64,000 nucleotides of DNA. It comes from an uncultured Aquimarina sp. (GTDB lineage Bacteria > Bacteroidota > Bacteroidia > Flavobacteriales > Flavobacteriaceae). The notes under the pieces are model-generated. The model worked only from the letters and a program-made list of their open reading frames with translations. It was not told the DNA's origin and did not search any database. Below are positions 1 through 9,052 of this stretch, piece after piece (the stretch's first letter is position 1; each line of letters begins with the position of its first letter). The position numbers and the translations under genes are program-made. The DNA is taken from contig CANMKK010000022.1 in assembly GCA_947498455.1 (NCBI GenBank), positions 1 through 64,000 on the forward strand, in the 5' to 3' direction.

Positions 1-101
1 CCTGTAAGCCGATACCGGTAGACCTACTACCATCTTATTCTCAGTTACGACCACTAATAGTAATCTCTCTGCACACCAAACACTTAGTTATTGTGAGCTG
101 A

Positions 102-368
102 CTATTTAATCTGTTTGTCATTATTTATTCTCTTTTTATACAGCCAAATTAATCTTATTAAAATAAATGGTATAATGAAATATAAACCTATAATTCCAAT
201 ATATACTAAAACGTAACCAAAAGAAAAAAAGAATTCTATTTCACCAAGAAAATTAGCAAATAGTGAACCAATTAAAATAAAAGCTGATAATGATAAAAAT
301 ATCCAAATGGAGTATATTAATATTTTATCTTTTAATTGGTTTATCGTTGTAACTATTCCAGATTTCAT
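102..368 (-). CDS. Small two-TM membrane protein, candidate immunity protein
   Basis: An 88-residue protein with two strongly hydrophobic segments (about residues 18-42 and 48-72), a short basic C-terminal tail (KKRINNDK) and no signal peptide cleavage site, so it is probably an inner-membrane protein. I do not recognise a family. It is the last gene of a minus-strand run that starts with a TssD-like protein and a putative effector, and it follows a lipoprotein gene by about 20 nt. That position is where immunity proteins of Bacteroidota polymorphic effectors often lie, but nothing in its own sequence proves the role. It could equally be an unrelated small membrane protein. Confidence 0.6.
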   Translation of the reverse strand: MKSGIVTTINQLKDKILIYSIWIFLSLSAFILIGSLFANFLGEIEFFFSFGYVLVYIGIIGLYFIIPFILIRLIWLYKKRINNDKQIK

Positions 369-387
369 ATATTCATGTTACAAAATG

Positions 388-879
388 TTATTTTTTATTT
401 GCAAACCATTTCTCAACTACTATTTTGAATCGCTGCCTGTTTTTAAAATTAATTTCTGAAGTATTCTCATGGAAAAGATCATAAAATATAACATTGAGTT
501 GATCATTTTTATTTTGAATTTGGAACTCATTATTCAAAAGTTTTCTTAAAGGAAATTCGCTATTACTATATCCCCAAGAAAGTAATTCTATTGCAACGTC
601 TCCTACTTTGTAATAGTAAAAATCTGCATATTTATATTTAGAATTAATGGTATCATTAATTTTTTCAATTAAAAGAGGGGTTAAATCTTTATAGTTGCTT
701 AAAATTTTAGAACAGATACTATCCCCTTTAGGATAAAAATAATCATCTGGAATTACAGAGACATATTTTAAACTATCAACAATAGTATAATTAACAGTTT
801 TAGCTCCAAGTTTTGATTTTTGAGAGCAGGATATATTAAACAGAAAAATAGTAAAAAGAAATAAAAAAACATTTTTCAT
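388..879 (-). CDS. Lipoprotein of unknown function, candidate immunity protein
   Basis: A 163-residue protein that starts with a lipoprotein signal: a basic start, the hydrophobic run FLFLFTIFLFN, then a lipobox ISC with Cys at about residue 18 followed by SQKSK. The mature part is mixed alpha/beta with many Tyr and Lys and no motif I can name. It starts 10 nt after the putative effector gene ends, so the two are probably co-transcribed. A periplasm-facing lipoprotein directly behind an effector gene fits an immunity role against a toxin that acts in the periplasm or envelope. This is inference from position and localisation only. Confidence 0.65.
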   Translation of the reverse strand: MKNVFLFLFTIFLFNISCSQKSKLGAKTVNYTIVDSLKYVSVIPDDYFYPKGDSICSKILSNYKDLTPLLIEKINDTINSKYKYADFYYYKVGDVAIELLSWGYSNSEFPLRKLLNNEFQIQNKNDQLNVIFYDLFHENTSEINFKNRQRFKIVVEKWFANKK

Positions 880-889
880 AATCTATTCT

Positions 890-1720
890 TTATAATGGAA
901 ATTCCTTAAAATACTTTGTAGCATCAAGTATTATAGTGTTTTTATTCTTATGATTAAACGAAATATTAGCAGGAATCATCTCTCCATCACTATATACATT
1001 TTTTTTATTAGAATCTCTTTTGAACATAGAGCCTGCTGCACTTCCTTTACCTACCAGAGCATACACCTTTCCTTTCCCTACTTTTTCAGAAAACTTTTGG
1101 GCAAAAGATCTTTTAGGATCTTTAATTAAAGGATTGTTGTTAGCAATATGATCTCCTTTAGGACTTAATTGACCTCCAATGTTACATCCCCAAAAATAGA
1201 CTTTAGGGTTTGTAGAAAAAGAAGAAGGTTTCAGTTTTGTTAATTCTGTTTTTTCGGTACTATTAAGATATAAATCTTCTTGTGTTTCTACTCTTCTCAA
1301 ATCTTTACCTTTTCCTTCATTGTCATCCATCCAATCTATTTTGTCACCATCCAATTCAACAGTTCCCAATTTTCTTTTCCCTTTAAAACCACCAAGGTTT
1401 ATGCCATCAAGCCATCCGTGACAATAAATATCCAGTCTTCCAATGTTCTTGGTATTATTTATAATCTCAAAAAAGTCATAGTCCGTTGGACAGTAATTAA
1501 TTTTATTTATTGATTTCGAACTATTTTTTTGATTTATTTCGTGTCTAGCTTCTGCGATTTTTTTAAATCCATCACCAGTATCATGTCCTCCTCCAGAAGA
1601 ATTAGGTTCTAAAAAACCACTGCCATACAATACTAAGTTTGTAATTGGATCAACTATATTAATACTTGCAGACTTTGTAGTACCATCTTCAAACTCTATT
1701 CTAAATGTATTTTTTCCCAT
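890..1720 (-). CDS. Putative TssD-linked effector with a caspase-like His/Cys pair
   Basis: A 276-residue protein without signal peptide or membrane segment. Two short strand-like stretches carry likely catalytic residues: LDIYCHGW with His101, and VYFWGCNIGG with Cys179. A His after one hydrophobic strand and a Cys after the next is the arrangement of clan CD (caspase-fold) peptidases; the spacing of about 78 residues is plausible. A Gly-rich region (residues 43-51) precedes it. The gene starts 2 nt after the TssD-like gene ends, so the two are translated together, as expected if the TssD protein carries this protein as cargo. I could not assign a Pfam family, so the peptidase-fold idea is inference; a lipase or amidase-like fold is an alternative. 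Confidence 0.5.
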   Translation of the reverse strand: MGKNTFRIEFEDGTTKSASINIVDPITNLVLYGSGFLEPNSSGGGHDTGDGFKKIAEARHEINQKNSSKSINKINYCPTDYDFFEIINNTKNIGRLDIYCHGWLDGINLGGFKGKRKLGTVELDGDKIDWMDDNEGKGKDLRRVETQEDLYLNSTEKTELTKLKPSSFSTNPKVYFWGCNIGGQLSPKGDHIANNNPLIKDPKRSFAQKFSEKVGKGKVYALVGKGSAAGSMFKRDSNKKNVYSDGEMIPANISFNHKNKNTIILDATKYFKEFPL

Positions 1721-1722
1721 TT

Positions 1723-2379
1723 TTATGATAATTCTTGTTGATTGATGACTTCTAATTCTATTTGCTCTAAATTATTTGCAATTTTATAATTTCTTAAGAT
1801 ATCATTTTTTAATATCTGTCCTTTATATTTAAAATCGTGAGTTTTATCATCCAAATGGATAGTTAAACTATCTCCTATACGATTTTTTGTTTTAATGTTT
1901 AAGATGATTTTATCTCCTGTTTTGTATTCATCCAGTTCATTTCCTTCTACATCTGTAATATAATATTTAAGAACTTCTTTTTCATCATTATCTTCAATAA
2001 CAGTAGGAATAATTTGATTATTTAGGTCAGTAATTTTCCATGATTTTTCGTGGATTGTATTCTCATATTTAAAAATAGCTGCCGACATCCCAATAGTTGT
2101 TAGAGTAGGATTACTGTTCTGTCCATTAAAACCTTCTTTATAGAAAGTACAAGCTACATCATAGAATTCGTATCTCTTGGTTTTGCTGCTCATTGTGCTT
2201 GGACTAAATTCTACAATCACTTTTTTAAGCATCGTAGAATGAATACTCCAAGCAAAAACATCTATATCTTTAGTAGTCTCGTATATAGCATTGATGATTT
2301 GTAATAAGGGTTTTGTTGTTGGTCTACCTGTATAATCAGTATTTTGTTTAAAACTCATTTTAAAATCGATCAAGTTCAT
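1723..2379 (-). CDS. TssD (Hcp-like) tube protein of Bacteroidota T6SS, C-terminally extended
   Basis: A 218-residue protein. Residues 1-120 follow the pattern of Bacteroidota TssD proteins: D-TGRP near residue 16-20, an FAWS segment, KVIVEFSP, then a Y-E-FYDVACTFYKE block and a final EKSWKITDLN. Residues from about 125 to 218 are an extra domain rich in Asp, Glu and Lys that ordinary 130-residue TssD proteins lack. TssD hexamers form the inner tube of the type VI secretion system, and extended TssD variants commonly deliver an attached or co-encoded effector. No other T6SS gene is in the window, so this is an orphan tssD-effector unit that would depend on a system elsewhere. The family call is good; delivery of the downstream protein is inferred from the 2-nt spacing. 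Confidence 0.75.
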   Translation of the reverse strand: MNLIDFKMSFKQNTDYTGRPTTKPLLQIINAIYETTKDIDVFAWSIHSTMLKKVIVEFSPSTMSSKTKRYEFYDVACTFYKEGFNGQNSNPTLTTIGMSAAIFKYENTIHEKSWKITDLNNQIIPTVIEDNDEKEVLKYYITDVEGNELDEYKTGDKIILNIKTKNRIGDSLTIHLDDKTHDFKYKGQILKNDILRNYKIANNLEQIELEVINQQELS

Positions 2380-2505
2380 TACTTAATCATCAATATACAT
2401 TTTAGCAATTATTGCCATATAAGTTAGGTTTTAATATTTTGTAACGGTTTTGTGTATGGTTAGTTGCGTGTTTAAGCAACTAATTTAGCAAACAAATCAC
2501 AGATA

Positions 2506-2526
2506 GAAAATTCCACCGGAATTTTC
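2506..2526. repeat. Perfect 9-bp hairpin in a cassette boundary
   Basis: Arms gaaaattcc and ggaattttc around a 3-nt loop, inside the non-coding stretch between the tssD start and the first 167-bp repeat. No T-run follows on either strand, so it is not an obvious terminator. It may be a boundary structure of the accessory block. Confidence 0.4.
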
Positions 2527-2565
2527 ATAAATCGGTAGTGAACTGGCAATTAATTATACACGGTC

Positions 2566-2732
2566 TGTATGCCTTGAATGGTAAATATAGTTCATTTTAA
2601 TGGACGTCCCAAAGGGTTAAAGTCCCTTATGCGTGGAGTCGTGTCCGTAAGCAAAGTAAGTGGCAAGGTGGTTTGGGGCGCCCCATGCACTGAAGTAAGC
2701 AAGACCGCGTGGTTGGTTCTGAGGAATACGAA
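2566..2732 (+). repeat. 167-bp direct repeat, copy 1; group II intron domain I-like
   Basis: Nearly identical (about 8 differences in 167) to 3398-3564. It is not coding in a sensible frame and is more GC-rich than its surroundings. Words such as taaagtccctta, ctgaagtaagcaagac and ggttggttct...aatacgaaccgg resemble conserved stretches of domain I at the 5' end of bacterial group II introns, but no reverse transcriptase and no domain V is present, so at most it is a 5' fragment. The two copies bracket the DUF4303-like gene. Confidence 0.6.
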
Positions 2733-2748
2733 CCGGATACTATTTTTT

Positions 2749-3294
2749 TTAATCTTCACTATACTTTTTAAAATCAATGAATCTTTTTTCGTTAAGAATA
2801 TTCGACATTCTGTCTAACATTTTATCGTCAGTAAAATCATCTGAAACTTCTAAATGAATAAAAAAATCATTATTTTCATTTTTAAAGAGTCCAGTTTCTT
2901 TTGTTTTAGTTAACGCTTCTGAAAATAAATCAAGAATTTCATCCTTGTAATTTTCATTTCCTTTATCATATTCTTCTTCTCCGTATCTATTAATTATAGT
3001 CTCTAATTCTAAAAGTTTTTCTTCTCTTAAAGTCTCACTAATGTCCTTTTTCCATTCCTCCATACAAAAAGTATAATACAATGACATAGTTTCAATCATT
3101 TCTCCAGTATATTCTGTTTGAGTGTTTTTTATGTCTTTTTCTAGTTTTTCTTTCGTGTTATAATAAATACCAATCGTACTTGCATCACTATCTGTATATA
3201 TTCCATATGAAATTAATTGAGTATCATCTTTTATAGAATTAAAATGATAGGTCAGTGATTTTATTAATTCATCAACAAATTTATCTTTATTCAT
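2749..3294 (-). CDS. DUF4303-like protein
   Basis: A 181-residue acidic, soluble protein. It has the layout I associate with DUF4303: an N-terminal amphipathic helix, the strand-turn block ISYGIYTDSDASTIGIYYNT (residues about 28-47), an MEEWKKD region, and a C-terminal SDDFTDDKMLDRMSNILNEKR block. DUF4303 proteins often occur beside polymorphic toxins and are treated as immunity-like, but the biochemical role is unknown. The gene lies alone between two copies of a 167-bp repeat, its stop codon only 17 bp from copy 1, which suggests that it arrived or can move as a cassette. Family assignment is from memory of the pattern, so moderate confidence. Confidence 0.55.
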   Translation of the reverse strand: MNKDKFVDELIKSLTYHFNSIKDDTQLISYGIYTDSDASTIGIYYNTKEKLEKDIKNTQTEYTGEMIETMSLYYTFCMEEWKKDISETLREEKLLELETIINRYGEEEYDKGNENYKDEILDLFSEALTKTKETGLFKNENNDFFIHLEVSDDFTDDKMLDRMSNILNEKRFIDFKKYSED

Positions 3295-3397
3295 TTTTAT
3301 ATTTCCAAACTAAAGCTAAAGAAAGTTTTTAGACAAACTGACGTCTCTTATATGTTACGTTTGCCAGTCGAAGGCGACATATACAATATACAACTTG

Positions 3398-3564
3398 TGT
3401 ATGCCTTGAATGGTAAATATAGTTCATTTTAATGGACGTTCCAAAGGGGTAAAGTCCCTTATGCGTGGAGTCGTGTCCGTAAGCAAAGTAAGTGGCAAGG
3501 TTGTTTGGGGCGACCCATGCACTGAAGTAAGCTAGACTGCGTGGTTGGTTCTAAGGAACACGAA
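3398..3564 (+). repeat. 167-bp direct repeat, copy 2; group II intron domain I-like
   Basis: Second copy of the repeat at 2566-2732, same orientation, about 95% identical by eye and of equal length. The flanks differ completely, so the boundaries are sharp: both start at tgtatgccttgaatgg and end near acgaa. The sharp edges argue for a discrete element and not for a duplicated gene region. Confidence 0.6.
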
Positions 3565-3680
3565 ATAGATATAGAGACTATTATAATTTGGATAAGTTAG
3601 CATACTTCGACAGGCTGCTCAGTACATCGCATCATAGTAATGTCCGCAAGAAAAGGTTATGGTGTTACCCAACGTTTTTT

Positions 3681-3821
3681 TTATTCAGATTTCAGTTTTT
3701 CAATTAGTCCAGTTAAGCACTTTTCAAATTCCGATTGCTTTACAGTTAATGATTTTTCTTTTTCGGTGTCAAAATCAGTTATAGATTCATGAAATTTAGT
3801 TGGGCTGATTGGGGCAACGCT
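3681..3821 (-). pseudogene. C-terminal remnant of an unknown gene
   Basis: An open stretch of 47 codons ending at TAA (3681-3683), closed upstream by an in-frame TAG (3822-3824) with no start codon that makes sense. The translated end reads as a normal acidic, helical C-terminus (for example FDTEKEKSLTVKQSEFEK). It looks like the tail of a gene whose front was lost when the accessory block was rearranged. I cannot name the parent family. Confidence 0.35.
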
Positions 3822-3903
3822 CTAGTCTTGAATATCCGTATGTCAAATTCAAAGTTGTTGTTTTTTTTTTACTCTTAAACAGTCAGTATATTGGTCTGAA
3901 AAA

Positions 3904-5328
3904 TCAATTGGTAAAAAAAGTAAAACATTCTATACAGTCATATTGCTTCTCTATTTCTTTGGGATCATATATTTGACTTCCCTTAATGACTCTGTAAATA
4001 TCGCGTGTGCGTTCTATATTTTCCAAAGGATTACTGTTTAGGATTACGAGATCTGATAATTTCCCTATTTCGATACTTCCTGAAATAGCATCTTTTTTAA
4101 GATATTTAGATCCATTATAAGAACTACTCTGTATTGCTTCTAATGGAGACAAACCTGCCGTTACCATTGCTTCTAATTCTTTGTGTAATGATACTCCAGG
4201 ATAGGTAAAAGAATTATATGCTCCACTATCAGAGCCTGCGAGTAGTTTTACATTCGCGTCTTGTAATGATTTGGTTAGTTTTTTAAAAAAGATATTTAAT
4301 TCTTTTCGGGATTTTATAGCACCTTTTGTTGCATTTAATGCTCGTTTTATACGTCCATCATATGTTTTGATAATTCCTTTACCAATAATTTTTAAATAAG
4401 GATCTTTACTATGATCTATTTCATCCAGATAACTAAGTGTATTACCGATATGTAAGGTAGGAACAACATAAGTACCGTGCTCGTTTAGAGATTTAAATGT
4501 TTGTTTAGCTATGGAGTCGTTGTACGTTTGTATTAAACCATCCATAGCACCCCAAAAATCTAACTCTTTATTGATGATTGCTTGCGTAATTTTGGATTCG
4601 TTGGATGAACAACCTTTTAGAATATAATATAAATGCTCTATAGCTCCAATTCCAGAATGTATCGCTTCCTGAAGTTCTAAAGTAAAAGGCATATGACCAG
4701 AAGTAATCATATTTCTTTGGGTTGCCTGTTTTAAGATCTCTAAATAATTTTCTTTGGAAATCTTACTATCATATATTTTAACAAAATCTGTAGGGATGCT
4801 TTGTAAAGAGTCTAACGCTTTTGTTACATCATTATAAGATTCAATGATTAGAGAACCTGCCCAAGTAGCTTTATCTCCATCTAATTTTGGCCCTGATGTA
4901 TATATGGTTGGCCCTATTATTTGACTGTTATCTATTTTCTTTTTCCAAATAAGAATGTTTTTAGTTAAATCACCTCCAGCATCGCGAACCGTAGTAATAC
5001 CATTTGCAATAAATAATGGAAGTAAATTTTCGTTTTCTTCAATTAAAGAATCACCTCCTCTTAGGTGAATATGATTATCCCAAAATCCGGGAAGAAGAAA
5101 CTTATTAGTACCATCTATTTTAGCATCGGCGGTATAAGATTCTGGAGGGACATTGATGGCTAATTTATGTATTGAATCATCTTTTATAAAAACAGTTTGC
5201 TTAGTTATTGTTCCATCTTCTATTTTTATTACATTAATATTAGATATAACAATAGTATAGTTTTCTTTTTTTGAGTAATTACAACTCACATATATGGAGG
5301 CTAAAAAGAAATAAAGGAATGTTCTCAT
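3904..5328 (-). CDS. Exported imidazolonepropionase-like amidohydrolase (lipoprotein)
   Basis: A metal-dependent hydrolase of the amidohydrolase superfamily, 474 residues when started at 5328. I chose this ATG over one 17 codons upstream because it puts the hydrophobic signal MRTFLYFFLASIYVSC at the N-terminus, with Cys as a lipoprotein attachment site. Family signatures: the HxH metal ligands in FWDNHIHLRGG (about residue 85), VKIYD with a possible carboxylated Lys (about 181), the His of SGHMPF (about 211) and IEHLYY (about 229), and the Asp of AGSDSGAY (about 363). The C-terminal part shows the usual SPLEAIQ and LGKLSDLV-like blocks that close the small beta domain. Members hydrolyse cyclic amides or dipeptides; the substrate cannot be read from sequence. 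It lies next to a second, larger amidohydrolase, on the same strand with a 285-nt gap. Confidence 0.85.
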   Translation of the reverse strand: MRTFLYFFLASIYVSCNYSKKENYTIVISNINVIKIEDGTITKQTVFIKDDSIHKLAINVPPESYTADAKIDGTNKFLLPGFWDNHIHLRGGDSLIEENENLLPLFIANGITTVRDAGGDLTKNILIWKKKIDNSQIIGPTIYTSGPKLDGDKATWAGSLIIESYNDVTKALDSLQSIPTDFVKIYDSKISKENYLEILKQATQRNMITSGHMPFTLELQEAIHSGIGAIEHLYYILKGCSSNESKITQAIINKELDFWGAMDGLIQTYNDSIAKQTFKSLNEHGTYVVPTLHIGNTLSYLDEIDHSKDPYLKIIGKGIIKTYDGRIKRALNATKGAIKSRKELNIFFKKLTKSLQDANVKLLAGSDSGAYNSFTYPGVSLHKELEAMVTAGLSPLEAIQSSSYNGSKYLKKDAISGSIEIGKLSDLVILNSNPLENIERTRDIYRVIKGSQIYDPKEIEKQYDCIECFTFFTN

Positions 5329-5395
5329 TATAATAAGATTAGTAGCATTTTTGGTTATCAAACTTTGGTATGTAGCCATGATGAAGCAATAGTAC

Positions 5396-5424
5396 TTTAA
5401 TCTACATTGTGGAGTTTAATTCTC
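5396..5424. repeat. 29-bp interspersed repeat, copy A
   Basis: The 29 bases starting tttaatctacattgtgg are identical to 13590-13618, and some similarity continues about 20 bp further. Both copies are intergenic, about 8 kb apart, between unrelated genes. Confidence 0.6.
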
Positions 5425-5665
5425 CTAGGTTTGCCTCTGAATTCTAAAATTTTGTATCTGCTGGATGACTGGTGAACTTTTCTAAGGTAGTTGACTTCTA
5501 GGGTTATTACTAATTCTTTTAATCATATTTTGAACATTTTTTTTTGAGTGGTGGTTAGATTCATTTTAACGCCTCTTAAGGATTGATTACCAATTTCATA
5601 CGACAATAAATAACAGTAATAAATCTCTAGTAGACTTCCTTTAGTGACATAGTTTTTTAAAACTA

Positions 5666-8600
5666 TTAGTTATGCCCTATATGACATCCACATCCTGCGC
5701 GCATGAAACTTTGCGATTCTTCGTGCCAAGGAAAAGAAGTATTGGATTTGGTGATCTCCCACCAAAATTTACTTCTTTCTTTGCTGCGATTACCGATTTC
5801 ATTCATAGTATTGGTATCATATAATCTACCATTGACCATAGTATATTTTACAGTTTCTGTATTTCGAATATTTTCTAGAGGGTTTTTATCTAATACGATT
5901 AAGTCGGCCAATTTCCCTTCTTTAAGAGATCCAATATCATTTCCGGCACCAATATATTGTGCGCTATTAATTGTAGCGGCTTGTAATGCCTGCATATTGG
6001 TCATTCCACCTTGATGTAATAACCATAATTCCCAATGAGCTCCAAGGCCTTGTAATTGACCGTGTGCTCCTAGATTTACTTTTACACCTGCATTGGCTAA
6101 AGCAGTAGTAGTTTTAGATACTAAGATATGCCCATTTTCATACTCCTCATCTGGCGCTTTAATTCTATATCTGGAGCGGGCATCTACAATTGATCTTGGA
6201 GTATATTTTAGTAATTTTTCGTTTTCCCAGACATTTTCTTTGTCATAAAAATAGTATTCCCCATTCAAACCTCCATAATTTACAATAAGGGTAGGGGTGT
6301 ATCCAGTTTTACTGGCTTTCCATAATTCTAATACATCTTTATATACAGGAGCGACAGGTATATTATGCTCTATTCCGGTATGACCATCCATAATCATGGA
6401 CATATTGTAAAAAAATGTGGATCCACCCTCTGGAACGACATTGATTCCTAATTCCCGAGCTGCTTGCATTACTTGCTGTCTTTGATCTCTTCGCGGTTGA
6501 TTATAACTTTTTACAGACTTGGCTCCAAAGGCTTTAGTTCTGCGGATTGAAGACCTTGCATCTTCTAGATGATTAACAACTGCTTTAAAATCGCCATCTG
6601 CTCCGTATAATATGAAACCAGTAGAGTAAATACGAGGACCGACCATGTGACCACTTTTTATTAATTCAGAGATCGAAAATACAGTTTCAGTATTAGCCGA
6701 GGGATCATGAGCTGTAGTTATTCCAAAGGCTAAATTGGCATATAATTGCCAATGTTTTTGAGTGGTGAGACCATGTCGAAATGCTCCAATGTGCGCATGT
6801 GCATCTACGATACCTGGCATGATGGTTTTACCTTTTAGGTCTAATACTTTTGCATCAGGTGGTATTACTACTTCATTGGTATTTCCTATTTTATCAATTT
6901 TATTACCATTAATAATAATAGTACCATTATCGATTACTTTATCTCCTTCCATGGTAATAATATGTGCATTGGTAAAGGCAATTATACCAGAAGGAATATC
7001 TGTTTTAGTAGTTAATCCAATTTTAATTCCACTAGATGTAATTTCTTTAACCTCCTCAGAAGAACCCGGTAGGAAGGTAAATCTATCTTTAATATCATTA
7101 GAAAAATATTCATCACCTAATGTCCAGAATACTTTTTTACTATCAGGAGACCAATGAAGATTAATCCCTGCGTCTTTTGCGATTTGAGAAACAGGAATAG
7201 ATTTCGTTTTATTATCCAAATTAATTTCTTTACCATTTAGAACTAGCGGAGCTATATATGCTTTATGTAAATGAGAAAATGCAATCCATTTATTATCTGG
7301 ACTTGGCACTAAACGATTCGCATATTTAGAGGCAATATGTGTTTTTACATCTTTCCCATTAAGATCAACAGATTTTAACTTTTTGGTAAGTTTACCAAAA
7401 TAGGTACCTCCTGTTTGGTAAAAAATACGCTTACCATCTTTAGTAAAAACTGGATGTTCTCCTTCTTTAGAAATAAGTTTATTGTCAGCTCCAGAGGCAG
7501 ACATTATATATATACCTGTTTTTTTGACAAAACTTCTTCCTTGATCAGTATTGCCGCCTTCTTTTCGATATGTTATAAAATTATTAGAAGAATCATAAGT
7601 AGGGGTTCTATAAATTCCTTTTTCTTTGGTCAATTTAACGGGTGTACCACCCAATGCTGGTATTTTGCATACGGCCCCTAGGGTTTCATCATTCCAGCTT
7701 ACATATATGATATGTTGTCCATCAGAAGAGAAACTAGGCTCAAACTCGAAATTCGAAGTTTGTGAAGTTAAACGTTGAGGTTTTCCTTTAGGTAATTTTT
7801 TATTCCATAAGTATCCTAAGGCACTAAATACTATAGTTTTTCCATCTGGAGAAGTGATCGCATGTTTAATTACTTTGGATGTAAATTCTTTAGGACTAAC
7901 AGGAGAATCAAAATGAAGGGTTTCGGCAATTTTAATAGAGGTTTTTACGCTAAAAGGAATATTGGTTACCTTCAAATTTTCAATATTAATTTTATTAAGT
8001 TTTCCGGCCGACCAAAAAACAATTTCTTTATTATCGGGCATCCAGCTAAAATTTGGATAGACTCCAAATATCGCCCAAGCCTCTTGTTGATCTTTATTTA
8101 ATCGATCATAAATAGGCCATTCTTCTCCCGTTATAAGATCATGAATATATAGTACAGTTTTTGTGCGCACTCTTTTGATAAAAGCTAATTTTTTACCATC
8201 CCTAGATACTTGTGGTCTGGCAGCACCACCAGGCCCTCCAGTTATTGTAATTGTTTTTCCAGTTTCAAAATCATATCTTTTAATTGCATAAATCTGTTTG
8301 TTGGGGTCTTTGTTATATTGAAAAAAACCTCCAGGATATACATCCTCACTGTAGTATAGGTATTTTCCATCAGGAGAAATAGATGGTTCGTTTACATCTT
8401 GTTGATCATTTTTTCTTTTGGTAAGTTGTAATCCCTCTCCTCCGGTAATGTGATACTGCCACATTTCTCCAGCACCAAGAGAACGTTGTGAGGTAAAATG
8501 TTTTCTTGCAATCAGAAAATTACCATTTGGCATCCAAATTGGATTATTTAATAATCGAAAATCTTCTTTGGTAATTTGCTTGGCATTACTTCCATCTGTA

Positions 8601-8959
8601 TTCATTACCCAGATATTATCACCACCACCGGCATCACTAGTAAAAGATATCTTTTTACCATCCGGACTAAATCGGGGTTGAATCTCAAAAGGTATTCCTG
8701 TTCTTAATGCTTTGGCTTTACCTCCTGTAATTGGAATACTGTATATGTCTCCTAATAAATCGAATACTACTGTTTTACCATCAGGACTAACATCCAGATT
8801 CATCCAGGTACCTTCATCAGTACTCAAAGCATGATCTTTATAATTAAAAGTTCCATTGGGATTAGAAATATCCCATGTGGGCTTTTCTTTTTCCTGAGCT
8901 CGAATACTAAGTAGGGAAAATGCTCCTAATAATATGTTGATAATAAGGTTTCTGTACAT
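5666..8959 (-). CDS. Secreted TolB-propeller/amidohydrolase fusion protein
   Basis: A 1097-residue exported protein. Residues 1-21 form a signal peptide ending in an alanine-rich site before QEKEKP. Residues about 35-650 are a series of PD40/WD40-like TolB repeats, recognisable by recurring blocks such as SPDGKTVVF, FSPDGKKISF, ISPDGKYLYYS and WSPDSKKVFW. Residues about 665-1050 form an amidohydrolase domain with HxH ligands in GIVDAHAHIG (about 719-721), a later IEHN, and an ALQAATINSAQYIG/LADLIVLDKNPLENI ending. The usual SD motif is replaced by LGAHGQ, which I recall as normal for this fusion family. The C-terminus ends in the Cys/His-rich GCGCHIGHN. Substrate unknown; a peptidase-like role in the periplasm or outer membrane is possible. 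Confidence 0.85.
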   Translation of the reverse strand: MYRNLIINILLGAFSLLSIRAQEKEKPTWDISNPNGTFNYKDHALSTDEGTWMNLDVSPDGKTVVFDLLGDIYSIPITGGKAKALRTGIPFEIQPRFSPDGKKISFTSDAGGGDNIWVMNTDGSNAKQITKEDFRLLNNPIWMPNGNFLIARKHFTSQRSLGAGEMWQYHITGGEGLQLTKRKNDQQDVNEPSISPDGKYLYYSEDVYPGGFFQYNKDPNKQIYAIKRYDFETGKTITITGGPGGAARPQVSRDGKKLAFIKRVRTKTVLYIHDLITGEEWPIYDRLNKDQQEAWAIFGVYPNFSWMPDNKEIVFWSAGKLNKINIENLKVTNIPFSVKTSIKIAETLHFDSPVSPKEFTSKVIKHAITSPDGKTIVFSALGYLWNKKLPKGKPQRLTSQTSNFEFEPSFSSDGQHIIYVSWNDETLGAVCKIPALGGTPVKLTKEKGIYRTPTYDSSNNFITYRKEGGNTDQGRSFVKKTGIYIMSASGADNKLISKEGEHPVFTKDGKRIFYQTGGTYFGKLTKKLKSVDLNGKDVKTHIASKYANRLVPSPDNKWIAFSHLHKAYIAPLVLNGKEINLDNKTKSIPVSQIAKDAGINLHWSPDSKKVFWTLGDEYFSNDIKDRFTFLPGSSEEVKEITSSGIKIGLTTKTDIPSGIIAFTNAHIITMEGDKVIDNGTIIINGNKIDKIGNTNEVVIPPDAKVLDLKGKTIMPGIVDAHAHIGAFRHGLTTQKHWQLYANLAFGITTAHDPSANTETVFSISELIKSGHMVGPRIYSTGFILYGADGDFKAVVNHLEDARSSIRRTKAFGAKSVKSYNQPRRDQRQQVMQAARELGINVVPEGGSTFFYNMSMIMDGHTGIEHNIPVAPVYKDVLELWKASKTGYTPTLIVNYGGLNGEYYFYDKENVWENEKLLKYTPRSIVDARSRYRIKAPDEEYENGHILVSKTTTALANAGVKVNLGAHGQLQGLGAHWELWLLHQGGMTNMQALQAATINSAQYIGAGNDIGSLKEGKLADLIVLDKNPLENIRNTETVKYTMVNGRLYDTNTMNEIGNRSKERSKFWWEITKSNTSFPWHEESQSFMRAGCGCHIGHN

Positions 8960-9052
8960 GATTATGGAATTTATTAAAACCGAAAAATAAGGATTTACTA
9001 CATAAATTATCTTAAAGTGGTGTTAAGTAGGAAAAGAATTACTTTTTTTAAA

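Noticed and set aside
2578..2817. A 79-codon plus-strand frame across the first 167-bp repeat
   Set aside because: It lies in a repeat that looks like structured RNA, runs into the real minus-strand gene, and is not maintained as an equivalent frame in copy 2.
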